DNA of 64,000 bases, from NCBI GenBank assembly GCA_040793985.1, contig JBFNJI010000009.1, forward strand, positions 1-64,000, read 5' to 3'. The notes under the pieces are model-generated. The model ran no database searches and was not told where the DNA came from. It was given only the letters and a program-made list of their open reading frames with translations. The stretch comes from Thiodiazotropha sp040793985. Lineage in GTDB: Bacteria; Pseudomonadota; Gammaproteobacteria; Chromatiales; Chromatiaceae. Position 1 is the first letter of the stretch. Each line of letters opens with the position of its first letter. Below, piece by piece: positions 44,414 through 51,169 of the stretch. The position numbers and the translations under genes are program-made.

Positions 44414-45802
44414 TTACTTGTCTATTCCGTAGCGCTTCATCTTTTGCCACAGATTTTTTCGCGATATACCCAGTGAATCGGCGGTCTGATTTATCTTACC
44501 GTGATTATCCGCCAAGGCACGTGTGATCGACTTCCTTTCAGCCGCCTCGATTGACTCTTTTAGCGTAGTGGTGTCGTTTTCAAGCACCTTGTGCTCAGTA
44601 ACAGTCAGGTCATTTTCCCTGATCCAGGGCCCGTCGCAGAACACGACCGCCCGTTCGATAATATTCTTGAGTTCACGCACATTGCCTGGGAAGGTCATGG
44701 ACTGAAGACAGAACTCCGCCTCCTTCGATAAACCTTTGACTGCCACACGTTTATTTTGCACCAGCTGGTTAACGAACTGCCTGGCGAGGTAGACGATATC
44801 CTCCCTGCGCTGTCGCAGCGGCGGGATATCGATTTGTATGACGTTGAGGCGCCAATAAAGGTCTGACCTGAATTCATTTCTCTCTATTGATTCATCGAGG
44901 TTGACCTGGGTTGCGGCAATCACCCTTAGGTCAAGCGGGATTGGAACGGATCCACCGACGCGCTGGAACTCCCTCTCTTGCAGCACCCGCAACAGTTTCA
45001 CCTGTATGTCAGGCGATACTTCTGCGATCTCATCAAGAAAGATGGTGCCGCCTTGAGCCTGCTCGAAAAACCCTTTACGCTGATGTGTCGCTCCGGTAAA
45101 TGCCCCCTTCTCATGGCCGAAGAGTTCGCTTTCGATCAATGTCGAGGGCAGCGCCGCGCAGTTTACACTCACCATGGGACCCTGAGACCTGAGGCTATTC
45201 TGGTGGATCAGGTTTGCGACCACCTCTTTCCCGACCCCGGACTCTCCTGTCAGCAATACTGAACTGTCACTCTCTTTGAGCCGCGCTACCAGTCTTTCGA
45301 TCTTGCGCATGGCGCTGCTTTTTCCCAGACAACCGCTACCCGGTTTGAAATGGCCGCTTTCATCGCCGGCATCGCTGGCGGTTAACTGGATATCCGCAAT
45401 ACAGGAGAGCTGGCGGGTTACATTCTGAATAAAGTCATTGATATCGAACGGCTTCGTCAAGTAGTCCAAGGCGCCGGCTTTTACCGTAGCCACCGCGTCG
45501 GAAATATCGCCATAGGCTGTCATCAGGATAACGGGTATACCGGGAAAGTTATGAGATATATCCGAAAAGAGTTCAATCCCGGTGCCGTCCGGAAGCAGAA
45601 TATCGGTTACCACAAGATCGATACCACCCTTTTTCAGCTCTCTTTTCGCACTGGCAGTATCAGCGACGGCACGCACGGGGATGGATTCAAGCTGCAGCCT
45701 GTCTGCAAGTGACATACGCATTATTTCGTCATCCTCCACCAGCAAAACACATAAGTCCGTGAAATTGCCCCTGTCCATCGTCTGTCCGATACTGTTTTGC
45801 AT
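44414..45802 (-). CDS. Sigma-54-dependent response regulator
   Basis: This 462-residue NtrC-family activator has a receiver domain (phospho-acceptor D67 in VVTDILLPDGTG), an AAA+ domain with Walker A GESGVGKE near 187 and the sigma-54 contact loop GAFTGA near 234, and a Fis-type helix-turn-helix at the C-terminus (KINQTADSLGISRKNLWQKM). Its ATG at 45802 overlaps the kinase stop codon by one base (TAATG). It is the third gene of the binding protein-kinase-regulator unit and, by its class, should bind upstream sites such as the paired palindromes at 48441 and 48534 and act on the -24/-12 promoter at 48611. Confidence 0.93.
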   Translation of the reverse strand: MQNSIGQTMDRGNFTDLCVLLVEDDEIMRMSLADRLQLESIPVRAVADTASAKRELKKGGIDLVVTDILLPDGTGIELFSDISHNFPGIPVILMTAYGDISDAVATVKAGALDYLTKPFDINDFIQNVTRQLSCIADIQLTASDAGDESGHFKPGSGCLGKSSAMRKIERLVARLKESDSSVLLTGESGVGKEVVANLIHQNSLRSQGPMVSVNCAALPSTLIESELFGHEKGAFTGATHQRKGFFEQAQGGTIFLDEIAEVSPDIQVKLLRVLQEREFQRVGGSVPIPLDLRVIAATQVNLDESIERNEFRSDLYWRLNVIQIDIPPLRQRREDIVYLARQFVNQLVQNKRVAVKGLSKEAEFCLQSMTFPGNVRELKNIIERAVVFCDGPWIRENDLTVTEHKVLENDTTTLKESIEAAERKSITRALADNHGKINQTADSLGISRKNLWQKMKRYGIDK

Positions 45803-47277
45803 TATGCCGCCTGCCTTTGGATGACCGGGAGCTCGATGAGAAACGCAGTACCTTGTCCTATTTCGCTTTTCACCTCGATGACTCCCTGCATACTCTGCAC
45901 CAGTCGATAGACAACCCACAGCCCCAACCCTGTACCGTTGGGCTTGGTTGTGAAGAAAGGATCGAACATTTGATTTCTTATGTTTGAAGCGACTCCAGGT
46001 CCATTGTCGCTGACCTCGATTACAAGGCGCGCTCCCTCTTGATGCATGTCGAAACGTACAATTCCCCTTTCTGGTAATATCTCAACAGCATTCTTCAACA
46101 GATTGCAGATTATCTGTTCAGTCTTTACCGGAATAAAGAGATCCCTGTCCGTGGTATTGTTCCAGATAATTTCAATTTCTCTTTCGCCTATTTCTGCAAG
46201 AACGAGGTCATGAAGCTTTTCAACCTGTTCTATGGTTATCATTTCAACACTCTCCTCGATTTTGAGTCCAACAAGAAGACTGTGGACAATGTCCTTGATC
46301 CGGTGAAGTCCCTGGTCGATAACAGGCAGATAACGATCGATCAGTGCCTTATCGTTTGGATGCCGACGTAGCGTATCTATACAGTTCAAAAGCCCTGCAA
46401 GAGGATTGTTTACCTCGTGCGCCACGCCTGCAGTAATTCTACCGAGGGCGACCAGCTTTTCGCTCATTGCGATCTCCTCCTCGAGCATCTTCTTTTCTGC
46501 AAGCTCGGACATTATCTGATTGAATGTCACACTAAGGCGGCCGACTTCATCCCCCTCTTTCACAGGGATAGGTGAAAAATCTGTCATTTCCCCGCGACCA
46601 ACAGACTCCAATCCCTGAGTTATTGCCGCCAAAGGTCCTACCACCCGCCTTGACACGATGGTACCAAGCAGGCTGCCGATGACCACGAACAGCAATATCG
46701 ATAGCAGAACGATAACTGCGGTAGATTTTGCCTTTTCAAAAAGACTGGCGACGGAGAGACGGACCCGAACTACTCCTAGATATTTTTGATCTGAAAAGAG
46801 CGGTACAACGCCTTCCTGAAAACCATCCCTGGAAAAGCCGTTACTGCTCAACACTGTTGCAGTTCTTACCGCCATCGCCTGTTTGAATATTGCCTTGTCA
46901 GCTTCGGTTTGCGGCGAGAAGACCAGACCTATCGGGTGATTGGCGGGATGAAGGTGAGCCTGTACCAGCCCCTCCGAATCTAAAATCATTGCGTCGATAA
47001 TTTCATGTTCGCTTCTGGAACCGGGACCTTTGGAAGCCATGTTCTTGAGACTGAGATAGAGAGACCAGTAGTCCTTGCGCAACATGGCTTTCGGCGCCGT
47101 AATGGATATGGATTCTGACAACAGCAACGCCTTTTCACCAAGATCGCTTTGAAATCGTTTCCAGTCCTGGACAACCATGAGCACCCCGATAAGGAATCCA
47201 ACACTTGTGACGACCGCTGTTATCGTGAGGGATAACTTTATCGCCAAGGGCCATGACTTCGTCTTCAATACTGGCAT
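45802..47277 (-). CDS. Membrane sensor histidine kinase of three-component system
   Basis: This 491-residue kinase has membrane helices near 12-36 and 186-207 enclosing a periplasmic domain, then HAMP (about 208-262), a HisKA domain with H287 in AGVAHEVNNPLAG (the NtrB/AtoS-type motif usual for partners of NtrC-class regulators) and an ATPase domain (NLLKNAVE, DNGPGV, GTGLGLWVVYRLVQSMQG). It starts 15 bases after the PhnD-like gene and is coupled to the regulator gene. The binding protein probably passes ligand occupancy to its periplasmic domain, as in AioX-AioS or ArxX-ArxS; here that is inferred. Confidence 0.92.
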   Translation of the reverse strand: MPVLKTKSWPLAIKLSLTITAVVTSVGFLIGVLMVVQDWKRFQSDLGEKALLLSESISITAPKAMLRKDYWSLYLSLKNMASKGPGSRSEHEIIDAMILDSEGLVQAHLHPANHPIGLVFSPQTEADKAIFKQAMAVRTATVLSSNGFSRDGFQEGVVPLFSDQKYLGVVRVRLSVASLFEKAKSTAVIVLLSILLFVVIGSLLGTIVSRRVVGPLAAITQGLESVGRGEMTDFSPIPVKEGDEVGRLSVTFNQIMSELAEKKMLEEEIAMSEKLVALGRITAGVAHEVNNPLAGLLNCIDTLRRHPNDKALIDRYLPVIDQGLHRIKDIVHSLLVGLKIEESVEMITIEQVEKLHDLVLAEIGEREIEIIWNNTTDRDLFIPVKTEQIICNLLKNAVEILPERGIVRFDMHQEGARLVIEVSDNGPGVASNIRNQMFDPFFTTKPNGTGLGLWVVYRLVQSMQGVIEVKSEIGQGTAFLIELPVIQRQAA

Positions 47278-47292
47278 CAGTGTCCTAATAGA

Positions 47293-48162
47293 TCAGTCGG
47301 TTTGTACTATGGTATGACTGGAAACTGCTCTTTGAACTGTCGCCTCCAAAGCACGGATTTCATTGAACAACGAATCGGGATAGTGACCAAAACCATCCAG
47401 TTTGAGTTTGCCCAGCAATTCTTTTCCGCTTGTATCCTCATCCATATTCTCAAGCGTCTTCTTCATCTGCTGAACCGTCTTGGTATCTACGCCTAACCGA
47501 TAGACAACGGGGGGGAAACCAAAGCTCTGAGATTTTTTGATTATTCGGGTTTTTTCGGTAATGTGCGGCTGGAAGACGGCGATGTATTCCCATATATAGG
47601 AATCGACCGCACCGCCGTCCGCCACCTGTTCGGCAACGGCTTGTACCGTCTCAGCATGATTGAAGGTAAAAAAGGTCTGTCTGAAAAAGCCTTCCGGTTT
47701 CTCACCTTTTTTTGCTATCAAGGCAAGGGGATAGAGGAAGCCCGAGTTGGAATCGGGATCGGAGAAGGCGAAGCTTTTCCCGTTCAGATCACTGAATCTT
47801 GTATAGGGACTGCTCTCATGAACGATGATATACGAATGATAACTTGGTGATCCACGGTATATGGGTACAGCAAGGAGCTGAAGGGATTCCGGGTCTCTTG
47901 TCTGGATGTAGGGGTAACCGCAGATCCATGCGAATTCAATACCCCCCGACTCCAACAGATCCATTACCTCTCGATACGACTTTCTCTGCACGAACTCGAC
48001 CTTGCGACCAATTTTCTCTTCCAGGTAACGGCTCCACTGATCCAGAAATCTGAGATTTTCAGTGGGGACTACCGCGGTCAGGCCGAAACGGACAGGCGTA
48101 GCCGTATCCGCAGCATGAAGCGGAAAAATCCAGAAAAGCAATATTACAAGGGTCAATCGCAT
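47293..48162 (-). CDS. PhnD-like periplasmic binding protein (oxyanion sensor)
   Basis: This 289-residue exported protein has a cleavable signal peptide (about 17 residues, ending PLHA) and the PhnD/phosphate-phosphonate binding fold: VRFGLTAVVPTENL, IEFAWICGYPYIQ, the family segment FAFSDPDSNSGFLYPL, and GAVDSYIWEY. No ABC permease or ATPase genes accompany it; its partners are a kinase and a sigma-54 regulator. It therefore resembles AioX/ArxX/TtrS-type sensors of arsenite, tetrathionate or similar oxyanions rather than a transporter part. GAGGAA precedes the ATG. The divergent reductase operon begins 540 bases away. Confidence 0.88.
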   Translation of the reverse strand: MRLTLVILLFWIFPLHAADTATPVRFGLTAVVPTENLRFLDQWSRYLEEKIGRKVEFVQRKSYREVMDLLESGGIEFAWICGYPYIQTRDPESLQLLAVPIYRGSPSYHSYIIVHESSPYTRFSDLNGKSFAFSDPDSNSGFLYPLALIAKKGEKPEGFFRQTFFTFNHAETVQAVAEQVADGGAVDSYIWEYIAVFQPHITEKTRIIKKSQSFGFPPVVYRLGVDTKTVQQMKKTLENMDEDTSGKELLGKLKLDGFGHYPDSLFNEIRALEATVQRAVSSHTIVQTD

Positions 48163-48440
48163 ATGGGTTCCTCAAGCGTATAACTTCTCGGGGATTCCGC
48201 TATATGTCACGGCGCCTGCATTGCGCCAAACAGCATCAACTCCCTGGTGAGAACAACGGCCAAAACTGGCAACAGATTCCCGTGCATTCAATATTGTTAT
48301 TCTGCAAGGATAGCAGAATCTGTTGTTATACCTGGTGTTGTTTTTTCAATCGATGCTTTCACTTTTCGCATCCAGGTGTGCCGCTCTACCTTGTTGTCAT
48401 GTGATGAGATCGATCTTGGCATCTGCATTTGAATCAATTT

Positions 48441-48456
48441 GTTACCCACCGGTAAC
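48441..48456. promoter_or_regulatory. Palindrome 1, probable upstream activator site
   Basis: GTTACC-CACC-GGTAAC has perfect 6-bp arms and is centred about 188 bases before the predicted transcription start of the reductase operon. The arms are identical to those of the second site. Confidence 0.7.
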
Positions 48457-48533
48457 ACGCCCCGCCAACTCCTTGATACTAATGGTATGTAATTAAAGAA
48501 ATTTACATGAATGTGAACGAATCCAACCGAAAT

Positions 48534-48549
48534 GTTACCTCTGGGTAAC
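48534..48549. promoter_or_regulatory. Palindrome 2, probable upstream activator site
   Basis: GTTACC-TCTG-GGTAAC is the same dyad as palindrome 1 with a different 4-base spacer. Its centre is 93 bases from that of the first site and about 95 bases before the predicted start, a normal place for an NtrC-class activator. Confidence 0.7.
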
Positions 48550-48610
48550 AAATGCCGGGACAGAACCGCCGCTTCCATAATTTCTATAACTATTTCATAC
48601 AGTTGAAATT

Positions 48611-48626
48611 TGGAACAGCATTTGCT
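48611..48626 (+). promoter_or_regulatory. Sigma-54 (-24/-12) promoter of reductase operon
   Basis: TGGAACAGCATTTGCT matches TGGCAC-N5-TTGCT except for one base, with GG and GC exactly ten bases apart. The expected start is near 48637, giving a leader of about 65 bases before ATG 48702. Confidence 0.78.
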
Positions 48627-48701
48627 GGGTTGCTAGGGATTATTCTGCAACAACAAAAAACGAACGAGCACAATCTGCCTGGCCCGGGGGAAAAGTGGGT
48701 A

Positions 48702-50264
48702 ATGAACAGTGGCGCTGGAATCAAACTAAGAGTTACCTGGCGACTGGTATTGCTGGTTTTCACCGCGGCAATCCTATTGCTGTTAACAGCCTGGAGCGGT
48801 GTTGAGTATTACACCTCACAGTCATCCTTCTGTGGTGGCAGCTGTCATACCATGACTGAACAATATGAAGCCTGGATGTCAAACTACCACCACAAGAGCA
48901 ACAACCCTGATGGCATGCAGGCAGAGTGTATCGATTGCCACTTTCTTCCGGGTGAAAACCACTCATTGAAGGCCAAGTTCGAAGGATTGCGCCACCTTGC
49001 AGCCTACCTTTACGATCCCAACGCTCCACTACCCATACGTCCGGTCATCCCGGATGGCGCCTGTTTACAATCTGGCTGCCATGACCGCGAACAACTGGCG
49101 TCGCTGGAGATGCAGTTCACAGAGAGGGTCCGTTTCAAACACGGTATTCACTTCAGCGACAAGGCCCTCGACGGCCACCAAGTCACCTGCGATACCTGTC
49201 ACTTCAAGACAACGGAGAAAAAGCATTTCGAGGTCCCCGAAGAGATCTGTTTTCTTTGTCACCTCAAACTGGAAAAGCCCACGCTTGACAAGGCGGAAGT
49301 CGACAGTGGAGCGATCAGGAAAATAACCTTTGTCAACAAACCGGCCATCGACTTCAACCAAGGGGTCTCCCGCTGTGACATCTGCCATACAATCCCTACA
49401 CGTTCGCTTCAAAGCCAGCTTCAGGCGGACGATCCCGCCAGCACCAAAAAGCCGATTACCCACCAGACGATACAGGAATCAGAGGTAGCCTGTGAGAGTT
49501 GTCATTTCGAGGTAGTGAGTGGAGAGGGAGAGATTGATACCGGAAATGTCGTCTCCAATGGCTGTCTTACCTGCCATAACAGAAGCCAGACCTTGCTCGC
49601 AGCCGCAGGTGATCGCGAGCTCATGCATGGCAAGCATGTGCCTGACAAGGCCGACTGCTTCGATTGTCATAGTGTGATCGAACATAGGAACAGAACCGAT
49701 CATCTTGATTTCGTACGCAACGATTGCCAACTCTGTCACGTTGACCAGCACAAGTATCAAAAGCTGCTGCTTTCAGGCTCTCCCGTTGACGAGGATATCT
49801 CTGGCGCCCCCCATCTCATGTACGAGGTCAACACAAACTGTATGGGCTGTCACCTCAAAAAGACAGTCAGCAAAGGTCATGATGTGCGAACAGCATCAGG
49901 AGACACCTGCGCCGCCTGCCATACCGAGCAGCACAAAAAGATGCTCAGCGACTGGAAAGACACAATGACCAGCGAGATAGCGGACGTGGAAGAGATCGAG
50001 AGGGAAGCCATGGAACTCTTCACCGAGCTAAAGAGCAACCTGGACAGTGAGAGCCTGACCCAGGCAGAGAGCATGCTCAACAGGGGTAGCGAGCTTATCA
50101 ACATAGTACGCGTTGGAAACGGAGTACACAACAAGAAGTACGCAGTAAACATTCTCGATGGCGCATTCGCAAATTTCGAAGACACCATTGAACTGTTGGA
50201 AGAGTCAAGCAGTAGCGACGATCTTGCAGAAACCACACAAACAACTGTAGCGGAGGGTGAGTAG
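48702..50264 (+). CDS. Membrane-anchored dodecaheme cytochrome c
   Basis: This 520-residue protein has one N-terminal membrane helix (about 14-32) and twelve heme attachment motifs. The first is CGGSCH (C-x3-CH, NapC/NrfH-like, followed by TM), the third is CLQSGCH (C-x4-CH), and ten are C-x2-CH: CIDCH, CDTCH, CFLCH, CDICH, CESCH, CLTCH, CFDCH, CQLCH, CMGCH and CAACH. The last 110 residues have no heme and are helical, with GVHNKKYAVNILDGA recalling the C-terminal helices of NrfA-like multiheme enzymes. It probably carries electrons from quinol to the periplasmic Fe-S and molybdenum subunits. ATG 48702 is chosen because upstream ATG 48552 precedes the sigma-54 promoter. It is the first gene of the operon. 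Confidence 0.87.
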   Translation: MNSGAGIKLRVTWRLVLLVFTAAILLLLTAWSGVEYYTSQSSFCGGSCHTMTEQYEAWMSNYHHKSNNPDGMQAECIDCHFLPGENHSLKAKFEGLRHLAAYLYDPNAPLPIRPVIPDGACLQSGCHDREQLASLEMQFTERVRFKHGIHFSDKALDGHQVTCDTCHFKTTEKKHFEVPEEICFLCHLKLEKPTLDKAEVDSGAIRKITFVNKPAIDFNQGVSRCDICHTIPTRSLQSQLQADDPASTKKPITHQTIQESEVACESCHFEVVSGEGEIDTGNVVSNGCLTCHNRSQTLLAAAGDRELMHGKHVPDKADCFDCHSVIEHRNRTDHLDFVRNDCQLCHVDQHKYQKLLLSGSPVDEDISGAPHLMYEVNTNCMGCHLKKTVSKGHDVRTASGDTCAACHTEQHKKMLSDWKDTMTSEIADVEEIEREAMELFTELKSNLDSESLTQAESMLNRGSELINIVRVGNGVHNKKYAVNILDGAFANFEDTIELLEESSSSDDLAETTQTTVAEGE

Positions 50265-50283
50265 ATGCGTAGGAGAATACGAT

Positions 50284-51135
50284 ATGAGTGACAACAAAAC
50301 ACCAGACATCAACCGTCGCAAATTCCTCAGTGGTGTGGGCACAGCCGCGGTGGGCGCTGCAACCTTGGCGACGCCACGAGTGAGTCTTGAAGCGGCTCAA
50401 TCAAAGGCGCCCCGTTGGGCGATGGTCATGGACCTGAGGCGCTGCATAGGCTGCAGGGCCTGTACAGTCGCCTGCAAATCGGAAAACAACGTCTCACTGG
50501 GCCGCTTCCGGGCAGTCATCCAAGAGAAAACCATGGGTACCTTTCCAAATACCAAGAAGGAATTCCTGCCCCTGATGTGCAATCACTGCGAGGGCAATGA
50601 GAAAGATGGTGTTCCTCCTTGCGTGAAAATATGTCCGGAGTATCCAGGCAAGCGGGCCAAGTTCAAAACAGCCGACGGCAAGACGATACGTTATCGCACA
50701 GGTGCGACCTATAAACGTCCTGATGGCATGATCCTGATCGACAAGGAAAAATGCATCGGCTGCGGCAAGTGCCTCGATGCCTGCCCTTATGGGGTGCGTT
50801 CATTTGATCCCTTTGTCAAAGCGGGTGGCGATCCGACAAAGCAGGCCGCGGACAAGTGCGATCTTTGCACGCATCGTGTCGATAACGGAGTAGAACCCTC
50901 CTGTGTCAACACCTGCCAGGGACGTGCCCGTATTTTCGGAGATCTCAACGACCCTGACAGCGAAGTATCCAAGCTTGTGAAAGAGCACAACCTGGCCAAG
51001 GCGGACAATGTGCTGCTTGCGGAAGAGGGAACCAATCCGCATGTGTTCTACATCGATCCCGACAACATCCTGAAGAGCCTCTATACAAAGCGAAAGAAGG
51101 GCAAGCTGGACCACTTCGTGGATCAGATTCCATAG
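50284..51135 (+). CDS. Tat-exported four-cluster [4Fe-4S] electron-transfer subunit
   Basis: This 283-residue protein of the DmsB/NrfC/TtrB/ArrB type has a twin-arginine leader (NRRKFLSG, ending near residue 40) and four cysteine groups: CIGCRACTVAC, CNHC followed by CVKIC, CIGCGKCLDAC, and CDLC followed by CVNTC. It should pass electrons between the multiheme cytochrome and the molybdopterin subunit. ATG 50284 has AGGAG seven bases upstream; the earlier in-frame start overlaps the cytochrome gene. It lies 19 bases after the cytochrome gene and 34 before the catalytic subunit. Confidence 0.93.
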   Translation: MSDNKTPDINRRKFLSGVGTAAVGAATLATPRVSLEAAQSKAPRWAMVMDLRRCIGCRACTVACKSENNVSLGRFRAVIQEKTMGTFPNTKKEFLPLMCNHCEGNEKDGVPPCVKICPEYPGKRAKFKTADGKTIRYRTGATYKRPDGMILIDKEKCIGCGKCLDACPYGVRSFDPFVKAGGDPTKQAADKCDLCTHRVDNGVEPSCVNTCQGRARIFGDLNDPDSEVSKLVKEHNLAKADNVLLAEEGTNPHVFYIDPDNILKSLYTKRKKGKLDHFVDQIP

Positions 51136-51169
51136 CTCCCTGTATGCCTGTATCGAGAGAGGAATAGAT

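Larger units (their letters stand above)
48163..48701. promoter_or_regulatory. Divergent control region of the oxyanion-reductase system
   Basis: This 539-base region separates the sensor operon (minus) from the reductase operon (plus). It contains two 16-bp palindromes and a sigma-54 promoter, each listed separately. I did not find a convincing promoter for the sensor operon. A frame starting at 48552 crosses the promoter and is not the cytochrome start. Confidence 0.7.

Noticed and set aside
48416..48433. TTGGCATCTGCATTTG as a second sigma-54 promoter
   Set aside because: The -12 GC is not at ten bases from GG, which RpoN promoters require.
48552..48701. N-terminal extension of the dodecaheme cytochrome from ATG 48552
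   Set aside because: It would place coding sequence across the -24/-12 promoter and before the predicted transcript start; the residues before 48702 look unlike a protein N-terminus, while ATG 48702 begins a normal membrane anchor.
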